This document shows, piece by piece, positions 25,801 to 32,629 of a stretch of DNA of 64,000 nucleotides. The stretch spans positions 26,088 to 90,087 of the forward strand of contig NZ_JADEXU010000009.1 in the NCBI RefSeq assembly GCF_015206895.1, given 5' to 3'. The notes beneath the pieces are model-generated. The model was not told where the DNA came from and made no database searches. It was given only the letters and a program-made list of their open reading frames with translations. The position numbers and the translations under genes were made by a program. This DNA comes from Nostoc sp. LEGE 12450. GTDB lineage: Bacteria; Cyanobacteriota; Cyanobacteriia; Cyanobacteriales; Nostocaceae. Numbering within the stretch: the first letter of the stretch is position 1; each line of letters opens with the position of its first letter.

Positions 25801-26597
25801 TAATTTTTATCCTCAATTGCTTTTCTCAAAGGTTTTAATAAAATGACACCTGCACCTTCACCTCGCACATAACCGTCTGCTTGAGCATCAAAGGTTTTGC
25901 ATTTACCTTCGGGTGATAACATACCCAACTTACTAAAAGAGATATAACTAGTCGGTGTGCACAATATACTGACACCACCAACTAATGCCATCTCACATTC
26001 ATTTTGATTGAGTGAATTCACTGCTTGGTGTATGGCTACAAGTGAGCTAGAACAAGCAGTATCTATAGGAATACTCGGTCCATGAAAGTTGAAAAAGTAG
26101 GAAATTCGATTCGGAATAATAGAAGTATATGTACCTGTAGAATTATATCCTTCAATAAATTCGCCCTTATCTTGTAATTCTTTATAATCGAAATTACAAA
26201 CACCAATAAAAACACCAATGTTATTTCCTGATAATTCTAATGGTGAATATCCAGCATCTTCTAAGCATGACCAACTCAGTTCTAGCATGATCCTTTGTTG
26301 AGGATCTATTCGCCGAGCTTCTCTCTCTGATATTTGAAAAAATTTAGCATCAAATTTATCTACATCTTCGATAAATCCTCCCCATTTGCTAGTGCTTGTA
26401 TTGGGAAGTTCCATATTTGAAGAATAAAAATTATCAATATTCCATCGTTCTTGAGGTATCTCCGTTACACTATTAACCCCTTTCTCTAAATTTTCCCAAA
26501 ATTCATTATAATTATTTGCTCCTGGAAATCTACACCCTATACCAATAATGGCGATCGCCTCTGACTGAATGTTAATAATTTCTGCTTCATCGTTCAT
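19866..26597 (-). CDS. Type I polyketide synthase, KS-AT-DH-cMT-KR-ACP
   Basis: About 2243 residues from ATG 26597; GTG 26609 would add four. KS with DTACSSSLV near 180; AT with GHSVGEY near 646 and HAFHS near 751 (malonyl type); DH with DHQVYNQIVVPG near 953 (Asn at the usual Gly of HxxxGxxxxP) and LDSCLQ near 1121; C-methyltransferase LEIGAGTGG near 1443; KR with TGGMGGLG near 1866 and an LDD motif (B-type); ACP FELGMDSL near 2164. At the usual catalytic Tyr of the KR (GQSNHAAANAFLD) there is His. With DH and cMT but no ER, the expected output is a 2-methyl-2-enoyl chain. First gene of the operon. No loading module or fatty acyl-AMP ligase is seen, so its starter is unknown. Confidence 0.95.
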   Translation of the reverse strand: MNDEAEIINIQSEAIAIIGIGCRFPGANNYNEFWENLEKGVNSVTEIPQERWNIDNFYSSNMELPNTSTSKWGGFIEDVDKFDAKFFQISEREARRIDPQQRIMLELSWSCLEDAGYSPLELSGNNIGVFIGVCNFDYKELQDKGEFIEGYNSTGTYTSIIPNRISYFFNFHGPSIPIDTACSSSLVAIHQAVNSLNQNECEMALVGGVSILCTPTSYISFSKLGMLSPEGKCKTFDAQADGYVRGEGAGVILLKPLRKAIEDKNYIYGIVKGSAINHGGHARTLTSPNAYSQSQVVRSACIKANITPDTVSYIEAHGTGTPLGDPIEINALKRAYTQLYQHYGIELTAESYCGLGSVKTNIGHLESAAGIAGIIKVLLAMKYKKLPKINNFQQLNPRIKLDGSPFYIVKETKDWQHLKTKEGKIIPRRAGVSSFGFGGVNAHVILEESSVPEEIVVTKIERPSHLMALSAKTDKALEELARKYQTYLISDLKISLADICYTANTGRSHFDYRLAIVADSREQLAERLTAFVSGKDTAGLISDRPGKKPAKIAFLFTGQGSQYINMGRQLYDSQPIFRQTIEQCDEILRPYLKHSLLEVLYPNQALEQSSLLDQTAYTQPALFAFEYALYQLWKSWGIEPNVVMGHSVGEYVAACVAGVFSLEDALKLIVYRGQLMQQLPSGGEMVSLMASESRVREVIAPFHDTVALAAINGPESVVISGASEDIAVICQQLSTQGVKTKRLQVSHAFHSPFMTPMLKEFEQVASQITYDQPQIPLVSNITGQLADENITNAQYWVNHIRQTVRFADSMQTLHQLGHEVFLEVGPKPILLGMGRECLPESVGLWLPSLRPGVPEWQQLLSSLGELYVGGMAVDWSGFDRDYFRKKVTLPTYPFQRQRYWIENTPAKPQRQQNSTKLHPLLDKKLQLPLSKEILFESEFSSQTLPFLVDHQVYNQIVVPGACYLSLLLGAAGLTFANESCLLENIVFPQALVIPEDKARTVQLLLSPEESSASFQLISFDTVPNGSTQVNQWLVHATGKISQGVNITPETVFLQQIQTRCTQQIAAVEISQSWQKRQIQFGASFQWLDCVWCGEGEALAKLKWLDLVDDLEEYQLYPGLLDSCLQLTSFFFPSEDTFVPFAIESFQFYQRPQSQQLWCHAVRCLRRATPTQSENSDSDNLVANIRLFDANGQLIADIKGFEAKKATPNTLLQSLQLDFKENSVENWLYEVEWQPQVRFSNEQLSPNYLPALAEISRKLQPQYSQLMAEPQLKVYEAAVSQLESLSINYVLQALTAMGWKPQLGQRFTTGAIANQLGVVSQHQRLFKRLLEMLAEVGVLEAKALEWQVIREPEDSDPQAKLNALLTQYPIANAELTLLGRCGPSLAQVLRGKCDPLQLLFPENDSTTAQLYENSPLTKVMNILAQQAIISLVEHLPTGRGLRILEIGAGTGGTTSYLLPHLSCEQTEYHFSDIGISFTQKAQEKFQDFPFVKYQVLDIEKDPTSQGFEKQQYDVIVAANVLHATQHLQQTLKHTKQLLAPQGILILLETTQRQRWLDLIFGLTPGWWRFSDLHLRPDYPLISATQWQEVLQETGFISTANISSTQQNQSILSRAMVMLAQVPPSPNESVQVEQKHWLLFADRQGIAQQLADKLDTNSQLCTLVFVGEEYEQLDQQQFKINPSNPEHYQKLLQAINSKPLSLYGVVHCWSLDTVKAAELTATDLTAASLLGCGSTLHLVQALTGTNLSDHPRLWLVTQGAVAISYAGRNAIANLEGVAQSSLWGMARAIATEHPELNCVRVDLPPKADAKVVQALFEEIWLPTTEDQVAFTDQLRYVARLVRYQKPKDYLETAAPKPLRFREDSTYLITGGMGGLGLLVARWMVQRGARHLVLVGRSSANVAVHEQLQELKQAGAQVNVIQADVSDVEQITKVLSEIEQTLPPLRGIIHSVGVLDDGVLQQQNWQRFAKVLAPKVEGAWHLHTLTQNQPLDFFVMFSSIASLLGNAGQSNHAAANAFLDALAHHRQAQGLAGLSINWGAWSQVGAFAERQLDEQTKTRGIRTFSPEEGLVALEQLLCQSSTQVAVMHINWVQFLEKSNSVSPLFTNFLQTSVKTVVMQSEVVEQIKTTNITKRRKLLQAHIFSVVAKVLGWHLSESIDLQKGFFELGMDSLTSLDLKNHLQKSLKCSLPLNLVFKYPTVDLLTDYLLEELGLDSDEKSDKEVQEESNEPFQLVNIKNSNRIKIEL
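23091..23114. repeat. GCGTAGCCCGTCGGAGACATCG repeat in DH region of the PKS
   Basis: A GGCGTAGCCCGTCGGAGACA sequence lies in frame in the PKS, coding CLRRATPTQ. It is a second family of small repeats placed in a surface loop or linker of the assembly line. Confidence 0.6.
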
Positions 26598-26781
26598 AAT
26601 TAAACTCACTAAAAACTAACTCTAATTCTTTAACTGTCTTAGTTTCTACATCTTCCTAAATATTCTATTTATTTAAATCAATATTACCTTACTGAACCTT
26701 TGATAAAAATGACTTGACTTATATAACAAGGCTTAAGCTTTTCTATAATGAGTAAATTTTTAATTTATTTGAGAAGCAATC

Positions 26782-27000
26782 TTACAGATTCGGTCTTGCT
26801 ACATTTGCATAAATAGCGTTGATCCTGGCTTTAATTCCATATCCTCTTAGACTATTTCCTACAACCGTTATTAGACCAAACATATTTATACCTCCTACGA
26901 TACCAAACGGAGTTCCCAGCGCTGTAAGTGTGGCTGCGATCGCAGTATAACTAACTCCTGATATTACTGATGATTTTACTCTTTTTTGATAGAGACTAAT
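26782..27000 (-). pseudogene. Truncated glycine-rich hydrophobic protein, relative of the gene at 32202
   Basis: An open frame of 72 codons begins right after an in-frame TAA and has no ATG/GTG/TTG near its 5' end. The first ATG (26883) would leave only 33 residues, though GGAGGT sits 6 bases upstream of it. Over 40 positions it aligns without gaps to the protein at 32202-32606 (LTALGTPFGIVGG against LSTLGGPLGLLGG; GYGI...IY against GFGI...IY), with about 16 identities. The two are homologous; here the N-terminal part and the long charged tail are gone. It lies 185 bases upstream of the PKS in the same direction. Either a remnant or a 33-residue peptide made from the internal ATG. Confidence 0.6.
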
Positions 27001-27104
27001 TTATTGTTGAAACAAACTTGTTTTCTTTAAATTAACATACTTATAATTTCAATTTAAGCATAATCTCATTTTTCTAGAGAAAATGCAACAGCATTTAAAA
27101 TAAT

Positions 27105-27216
27105 TAACTTAAGAAACTTAAGACAGATGTTTTTCCTTAACTGCCACTTAACTTTCCTAACTTTCTTAAGTTTCTTAACTGTCTTAGAATCATTATTTCT
27201 TAACTGTCTTAACTGA
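27105..27216. promoter_or_regulatory. Array of 9-bp repeats (CTTAACTGT/CTTAACTTT) in two opposed orientations
   Basis: On the plus strand, facing mdnA: CTTAACTGC (27136), CTTAACTTT (27147), CCTAACTTT (27156), CTTAAGTTT (27165), CTTAACTGT (27174), then after a gap CTTAACTGT (27199) and CTTAACTGA (27208). Most follow at exact 9-base steps; the first step is 11. On the minus strand, facing the PKS, two units CTTAAGTTT and CTTAAGTTA lie at 27122-27105. A further degenerate pair (TTAACTGTCTTAG) lies near 26630 just before the PKS start. The sequence resembles the TTAAC-type direct repeats bound by OmpR/PhoB-class regulators such as the cyanobacterial Pho box, but the spacing differs. Likely a shared operator; this is inferred from pattern only. 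Confidence 0.6.
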
Positions 27217-27289
27217 CATTGAAAAAATATTTAATTAATGATATATATTTAAGTTGAAAAACAAATTAATTTTTTTCAAGGAGAAATCT

Positions 27290-27424
27290 ATGCCTATAAA
27301 CACAGTCAAAACAGTGAATGTTGTAGCGGTACCATTCTTTGCGCGTTTCTTGGAAGAGCAAGCTACTGAAGGGACAGAGGTTCCTTGGACTTACAAGTTT
27401 CCTTCAGATTTGGAAGATAAATAA
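27290..27424 (+). CDS. mdnA: Microviridin-type (graspetide) precursor peptide
   Basis: 44 residues, below usual ORF cut-offs. AAGGAG stands 6 bases before the ATG. The leader carries the PFFARFLEEQ helix (residues 15-24) that docks on the ATP-grasp ligases. The C-terminal core is TYKFPSDLEDK (34-44), matching the microviridin TxKxPSDxE(E/D) pattern with Phe for the usual Tyr, Leu for the usual Trp and Asp for the last Glu. By family rules the expected links are Thr34-Asp40 and Ser39-Glu42 esters and a Lys36-Asp43 amide, giving a cage-like serine protease inhibitor. Only one core is present. The two ligases follow on the same strand after 371 bases. Confidence 0.95.
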   Translation: MPINTVKTVNVVAVPFFARFLEEQATEGTEVPWTYKFPSDLEDK

Positions 27425-27795
27425 TTTATTTACTCTTCTACATCTGAAAGTATAGCCGTAGCCACATAGGTTAGGACTTAATGGCAAACAAGCGTAAATG
27501 CTAAGAATAGCAATAGTTTTACCTCCTGCCTCCTGCCCTTTCTTCTCGGAAAGATACCTTGTAATTGGCTGAATCATAATTTAATAAAGTAGCAGTTATC
27601 AAATAACTGAAAACTACTCTTAGAGAGGCGATGGCGCAGAGCGCCCGCCAGAGGCGATCGCTTTCATATTACCTTATCCATAACATGGAGATGATTGCTT
27701 TTTTAGACCCCTAGATTCTTAAAAAATCCTGGTTTATAGAAAGCAATTTTTCGCTATTTCTTAATAGCTACCTCCTAAAATTATCAAAAAAATAT
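27425..27795 (+). other. Spacer between mdnA and mdnB with small repeats
   Basis: No gene seen. It contains CTCCTGCCTCCTGCC (27525-27540), which belongs to the same family as larger arrays near 45.3 and 58.1 kb, and a GCGCAGAGCGCCCGCCAGAG repeat followed by a HIP1 site near 27630-27660. No second precursor peptide is encoded here. Confidence 0.6.
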
Positions 27796-28788
27796 ATGCA
27801 TCTGTCTCGTGATGTTGTTTTATTAATCACCCACAGTGGTGATTTCTTCACTATAGATAGAGTGGCAGAAGCCTTATCAAAAAAAGGGGTGCAACCATTT
27901 CGTCTAGATACTGATAAATTTCCTCTAGAAGTGCAATTAACAGCACATTTTGATAAGTCTAAAAGCTACCACACTATAGAATGTAACAACCACTCTATCA
28001 GCACAGAGCAGGTGCAAGCTGTGTGGATGCGCCGTATTTGGGAACCAAAACTGAGTCAAGAATTAGCGCCAAAGTTCCGAGAAGCCTGCATTAGAGAATC
28101 ACAAGCAACTTTAGATGGTTTTTGGGACAGCCTGAAGGGAGCTACATGGGTAGATAATTTAGAGCGGATAGATTATGCAAGTAACAAGCTGCGTCAACTG
28201 CGGATTGCGTCTGAAGTAGGTTTTGTTATTCCCCAGACTCTTGTCACCAACAAAGCCCAAGCAGCACGAGAGTTTTTCGGGCAAGTCAAGGGCAAAATGG
28301 TGAGCAAGCTCTTAACTCCTCTTTCCCGCAGTATGGAAGCTAACTCCTCGTTTTTTCTGTACACCAGCATCGTCAAGGAAGAAGACTTACAAGATGCCGA
28401 GTCACTGCGCTATTGCCCAATGGTTTTTCAAGAGCAAATTCCAAAGCAACAGGAATTACGGGTGGTGTATGTGAATGGTAATGTATTTGTGGGGGCGCTA
28501 AATGCAGATGTGTATGCAGCAGCCAAAGTTGATTGGCGTAAACCTGGTGTTGATACTGGCGCATGGCAACATCACCAGCTTCCTGATGAAGTAGTTAGCC
28601 GTATCAAAGCCTTTATGGGTAAATTTGGGCTGTTGTTTGGAGCGTTAGATTTCATCGTCACACCATCAGGGGAATACGTCTTTTTGGAAATCAACCCTGT
28701 GGGAGAGTGGGGAATGTTGGAGAAAGATTTAGACTTGCCTATTGGAAGTGCGATCGCAGATGCCCTACTTCAAAGAAAGAATGAATAA
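27796..28788 (+). CDS. mdnB: ATP-grasp ligase, microviridin lactam-forming (MdnB type)
   Basis: 330 residues. The N-terminus VVLLITHSGDFFTIDRVAEAL and the overall layout are those of MdnB, the ligase that closes the Lys-to-acid amide after the esters are made. Family features visible: FRLDTDKFP near 36, VWMRRIW near 76, a C-terminal ATP/Mg site with GALDFIVTPSG and VFLEINPVGEW near 295-310. It is the first of two related ligases (compare VFLEVNPVGEF in the next gene). No clear Shine-Dalgarno sequence precedes the ATG. Confidence 0.93.
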   Translation: MHLSRDVVLLITHSGDFFTIDRVAEALSKKGVQPFRLDTDKFPLEVQLTAHFDKSKSYHTIECNNHSISTEQVQAVWMRRIWEPKLSQELAPKFREACIRESQATLDGFWDSLKGATWVDNLERIDYASNKLRQLRIASEVGFVIPQTLVTNKAQAAREFFGQVKGKMVSKLLTPLSRSMEANSSFFLYTSIVKEEDLQDAESLRYCPMVFQEQIPKQQELRVVYVNGNVFVGALNADVYAAAKVDWRKPGVDTGAWQHHQLPDEVVSRIKAFMGKFGLLFGALDFIVTPSGEYVFLEINPVGEWGMLEKDLDLPIGSAIADALLQRKNE

Positions 28789-28866
28789 TCAAAAATTTAA
28801 TATTTGATACTAGCCTGTGGTAAGCCACCCAAAGGGTGTCTACATACTTCACACCTCATACTTTTT

Positions 28867-29844
28867 ATGACCGTATTAATAGTCACGTTTAGTAAAGACA
28901 ACGAAAGCATTCCTCTAGTCATCAAAGAAATTGAGGCTAGAGGAGAAAAAGCATTTCGGTTTGACACAGACAGATATCCCACCGAAGTCAAGCTAGATAT
29001 TTACTCTGGCGATACTGAACGGGTAATGATTACTGATGGCGAACAAAAGTTAGATTTGAGTGAAGTCTCCTCAGTTTGGTATCGGCGGATGCGCTACGGA
29101 CAAAAAATCCCCGACTCAATGGACAAGCAATACAGAGATGCGTCAATTAACGAATGTCGCGCCACAGTCAGGGGTATGATTGCCAGCCTTCAGGGATTCC
29201 ACTTCGATAAAATGTCCAATGTGGATCGGGCTAATAATAAGCAACTACAATTGCAAATTGCACGAGAAGTTGGTCTTGTAACTCCACGTACTCTGACTTC
29301 AAACAATCCAGAAGCAGTCAAGCAATTTGCTCAAGAGTGTAGCCAAGGTATAGTTACCAAGATGCTTTCTTCCTTTGCTATTTATGACGATCGGGGGCGA
29401 GAAAACGTTGTGTTTACCACTCCAGTTACAAATGACGATCTGGAGAATATGGAAGGGCTACGTTTTTGTCCGATGACGTTTCAAGAAAATGTGCCCAAGG
29501 CGCTGGAGTTGCGGACAACTATTGTCGGACACCGCGTATTTACTGCCGCAGTAGATTCCCAAAGCTTGTCAGGATCTACTTACGACTGGCGCAAAGAGGG
29601 GAGAGCTTTAGTTAAAAATTGGCAACCCTACGACTTGCCAGAAGATATTGAGAAAAAACTGCTCAAACTGATGGCTTATTTTGGCTTAAACTATGGAGCA
29701 ATTGATATTATTGTCACCCCCGATGGTCGGTATGTATTCCTCGAAGTTAACCCAGTCGGGGAATTTTTTTGGATGGAGATATATTCACCACACTACCCCA
29801 TTTCGCAGGCGATCGCAGAAGTATTACTGACTAATAAAAATTAG
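28867..29844 (+). CDS. mdnC: ATP-grasp ligase, microviridin lactone-forming (MdnC type)
   Basis: 325 residues from ATG 28867; an upstream TTG at 28804 gives an unlikely 21-residue extension. The start MTVLIVTFSKDNESIPLVI and the motifs VWYRRMRYG, MIASLQGFH, CPMTFQENVPKALELR and FLEVNPVGEFFW match MdnC, which makes the two ester rings on the precursor. It lies 78 bases after mdnB. No N-acetyltransferase gene (mdnD) follows, so the N-terminus of the mature peptide may be left free or capped by an enzyme encoded elsewhere. Confidence 0.95.
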   Translation: MTVLIVTFSKDNESIPLVIKEIEARGEKAFRFDTDRYPTEVKLDIYSGDTERVMITDGEQKLDLSEVSSVWYRRMRYGQKIPDSMDKQYRDASINECRATVRGMIASLQGFHFDKMSNVDRANNKQLQLQIAREVGLVTPRTLTSNNPEAVKQFAQECSQGIVTKMLSSFAIYDDRGRENVVFTTPVTNDDLENMEGLRFCPMTFQENVPKALELRTTIVGHRVFTAAVDSQSLSGSTYDWRKEGRALVKNWQPYDLPEDIEKKLLKLMAYFGLNYGAIDIIVTPDGRYVFLEVNPVGEFFWMEIYSPHYPISQAIAEVLLTNKN

Positions 29845-29976
29845 GTACTTGAGCCTTGTATATATTTATTTTCTTCTATTTTGAAAGGTGTTATTGAGAT
29901 TTCACTATTAAGTTTATTAATACTAAATTTTTTATTTAAGATTATAAAATTATTGATATTTGGAGATTAAATCCTT

Positions 29977-32073
29977 GTGATAAACCTAGTAAATACACAA
30001 ACAGTTTTGACATTTGATGGGGTAAAGGATTATATAGATTTTGGTAGAAACGATATTGGCGGCGTTTTCGCTCAAGGAAGTTCAGCTTTTACGGTTTCAG
30101 GATGGGTAAATCCACATGAACTAACAAATAAAGCCACTAGTTACGGAACGCGCAATGTATTTTTTGCCCGTTCTTCAGAGAGATTCAGCGATAATTTTGA
30201 ATTCGGCATCAGTGAAACAGGAAACCTAGATGTCTACATAGATGAAAGTGTTAGCAAAGGTATCAAAACCTTCGGGCAAGGAGAATTAACTATAGAACAA
30301 TGGCACTTTTTTGCTATTGTTTTTAATAGTGGCCAACTAGCCGTATACCTTGACGATCGTGAATATAACGATTCTCTTAGAGGTTCATCTTTAAACAAAG
30401 CCACAAGTTCTATAACTTTGGGAGCAACGTTACACAAACAAGTCTATTTCAAAGGACAATTAGCAAACATTAGCGTTTGGAATTATCCCTGTACACAAGC
30501 ACAAATCCAGACTCATCGTTGTGGGCTAATAGTCGGAGATGAAGAAGGATTGGTGGCTTACTGGAAATTAGACGATGGGCAAGGTACAACTGTCAAAAAC
30601 CAAACTGGAAAGTCCTATCAAGGAAATTTTCGTGGTAATCCTATTTGGACTTTAGCAGAAATTCCATTCGCAACACAATCATCAAATCCAGTTATATTTG
30701 CAGCAGAATTATCTAATCAAGAAGATATTCAAGAAGAGATCCAGACTGAGACAGCAGTTATTCCTGAAGAAAATGTCTCACCACTAACCACAAGTCTATT
30801 AGCAGCAACGGTATCGTTAGTAAGCGACGACGAAAACCAACCAAAGCAAATTCAACAGACAGAAACAAAGAGCGAAGAATCCGAGATTATTCCAACTGCG
30901 ATCGCTCTTGGGCCACATGATGAGGAAACCAAGACAGACCAAACTGAAGATCCCGTCAATATCCAACAAGTACAAATATTAACTCAGGAGGAATCGCCAG
31001 AAACCATGAATACAAAAGCCCGTCCCAAATATAAAATACTTTCCATTGATGGAGGCGGTATTCGGGGCATTATTCCTGCATTACTCCTAGCAGAAATTGA
31101 AAGGCGGACACAAAAACCTATATTCAGTTTGTTTGATTTAATTACTGGCACTTCCAGTGGCGGAATTTTAGCACTTGGACTAACTAACCCACGATTAAGT
31201 TCCGATGTATCTGATAACTTGCCAGTAGCTGAATACACTGCTGAGGATCTCCTACAGTTATTTATTGAGTATGGGGTAGAAATATTTTATGAGCCGTTGT
31301 TTGAAAGGCTACTTGGCCCGTTAGAGGATATATTTCTTCAGCCAAAATATCCTTCAGAAAGCAAAGAAGAAATTTTAAGAAAATATTTTGGTAATGCCCT
31401 TATAGAAAATAATCTCAAAGAAGTTTTTGTAACGAGTTACGATATCGAGCAACGAATTCCGATATTCTTTACAAACAAACTAGAAAAACAGCAAATAGAA
31501 TCTAAGAATTTTCAGAAGTTATGTGGTGGTTTTTCGCTTTTAGATGCAGCATTAGCAACTAGTGCCACTCCGACTTATTTTGCTCCTCATCGGCTTGTAA
31601 ACCCCCACAATAGCGGCATCGCCTATACTTTAATCGATGGTGGAGTATTTGCTAATAATCCAGCCCATTTAGCTATTTTAGAAGCACAAATTAGTAGTAA
31701 ACGAAAAGCCCAAAAAGTCCTGAATACAGAAGATATTTTAGTAGTTTCTTTAGGTACAGGTTCGCTGACGAGTGTTTACCCTTATAAAGAAGTCAAAAAT
31801 TGGGGACTCTTACAATGGGGAAGACCACTTTTAAATATTGTGTTTGACGGTGGTAGTGAAGTGGTAGCTGGAGAATTAGAACAGTTATTTGAACCTAGTG
31901 ATAAAGAAGCTAAAAGTTTTTATTATCGCTTTCAAACATTGTTAGATAGTGAACTAGAAGAAATAGATAATACCAAACTTCAAAATACTCGTCAGCTACA
32001 AGCTATAGCCCATCGATTAATATCTAACAAAAGTCAACAAATCGATGAACTGTGTAGTCTTTTGTTGGGCTAA
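29977..32073 (+). CDS. LamG-like domain fused to patatin-like phospholipase
   Basis: 698 residues, GTG start with GGAG upstream. Residues about 8-220 form a concanavalin/LamG jelly roll (QWHFFAIVF, GQLANISVWN, GLVAYWKLDDGQGTTV). An acidic, Gln/Glu/Thr-rich linker (about 235-340) follows, then a patatin domain (about 347-650) with the oxyanion motif DGGGIRG, the nucleophile GTSSGG and the dyad motif DGGVFANNP, all intact. Predicted lipid acyl hydrolase with a carbohydrate- or protein-binding front. No signal peptide is obvious. It is 132 bases after mdnC on the same strand. A role in the microviridin system is suggested only by position. Confidence 0.9.
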   Translation: MINLVNTQTVLTFDGVKDYIDFGRNDIGGVFAQGSSAFTVSGWVNPHELTNKATSYGTRNVFFARSSERFSDNFEFGISETGNLDVYIDESVSKGIKTFGQGELTIEQWHFFAIVFNSGQLAVYLDDREYNDSLRGSSLNKATSSITLGATLHKQVYFKGQLANISVWNYPCTQAQIQTHRCGLIVGDEEGLVAYWKLDDGQGTTVKNQTGKSYQGNFRGNPIWTLAEIPFATQSSNPVIFAAELSNQEDIQEEIQTETAVIPEENVSPLTTSLLAATVSLVSDDENQPKQIQQTETKSEESEIIPTAIALGPHDEETKTDQTEDPVNIQQVQILTQEESPETMNTKARPKYKILSIDGGGIRGIIPALLLAEIERRTQKPIFSLFDLITGTSSGGILALGLTNPRLSSDVSDNLPVAEYTAEDLLQLFIEYGVEIFYEPLFERLLGPLEDIFLQPKYPSESKEEILRKYFGNALIENNLKEVFVTSYDIEQRIPIFFTNKLEKQQIESKNFQKLCGGFSLLDAALATSATPTYFAPHRLVNPHNSGIAYTLIDGGVFANNPAHLAILEAQISSKRKAQKVLNTEDILVVSLGTGSLTSVYPYKEVKNWGLLQWGRPLLNIVFDGGSEVVAGELEQLFEPSDKEAKSFYYRFQTLLDSELEEIDNTKLQNTRQLQAIAHRLISNKSQQIDELCSLLLG

Positions 32074-32081
32074 ATCAGATT

Positions 32082-32126
32082 TCTTACATCTTGCACCAGT
32101 TAGTTGGTGAAAGATATAAGATTTTT
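32082..32126 (+). terminator. Rho-independent terminator after the patatin gene
   Basis: An imperfect stem pairs 32082-32098 with 32104-32121 (TCTTACATCTT...AAGATATAAGA), followed by TTTTT. It begins 8 bases after the stop. Confidence 0.65.
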
Positions 32127-32201
32127 AATTTCTTCACGAAAGAAATTAGTAATGACTCTCTTAGTCATGTTTTCACTTTATAAGGATTGTAGGTAAGTAC
32201 A

Positions 32202-32606
32202 ATGGATGAACTCGTCAAAAAAATTTCTGGTTTAGGCCTTCCTGGCATACTTTTCGTGATCGCAACGGGTGCATCAGGGGGTAATGTCGCTGCCGTTGTC
32301 GCTATGCTTTCAACGCTGGGCGGGCCTTTAGGCCTCTTAGGAGGTTTAGGCTTACTTGGGCTGGTAGCCGTTTTAGGGGAATATATAGCGGGATTTGGAA
32401 TTGAAAACATTCTTAAGCTCATCTATACAGAACGTAGCAAAACTGAATCTGTCAGATTTCTTCTCAAAGAAATTCAAGAATTGCCCATTTCAGATGAGTT
32501 AAAACTCAAACTGAAACATCATATTAGCCCAGTAGTCGTTACTGAGCCTGACCAAGGCCCTTTTCCGAGAACAGTCGAAATTGTTGATGAGGAACCATTG
32601 ACCTAG
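32202..32606 (+). CDS. Small glycine-rich hydrophobic protein, unknown function
   Basis: 134 residues. Residues 10-70 are hydrophobic and glycine-rich (GLPGILFVIATGASGG, LGGPLGLLGGLGLLGL), enough for two membrane helices of the glycine-zipper kind. A charged tail follows (ERSKTESVRFLLKEIQELP) with a Pro/Glu-rich end. I do not recognise the family. A truncated homologue lies at 26782-27000, on the other side of mdnA. Could be a small pore or scaffold protein, a bacteriocin-like peptide or a partner of the lipase next door; none of these is shown by the sequence. Confidence 0.8.
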   Translation: MDELVKKISGLGLPGILFVIATGASGGNVAAVVAMLSTLGGPLGLLGGLGLLGLVAVLGEYIAGFGIENILKLIYTERSKTESVRFLLKEIQELPISDELKLKLKHHISPVVVTEPDQGPFPRTVEIVDEEPLT

Positions 32607-32629
32607 TACCGTAAGGCGGAAGTCAAAAG

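Noticed and set aside
27105..27216. CRISPR-like repeats upstream of mdnA
   Set aside because: Period is 9 bases without spacers; better explained as operator sites.
27425..27795. A second microviridin precursor in the mdnA-mdnB spacer
   Set aside because: No TxKxPSD-type motif in any frame read; only repeats.
28804..28866. TTG-initiated extension of mdnC
   Set aside because: MdnC proteins begin with MTVLIVTFS, which matches ATG 28867.
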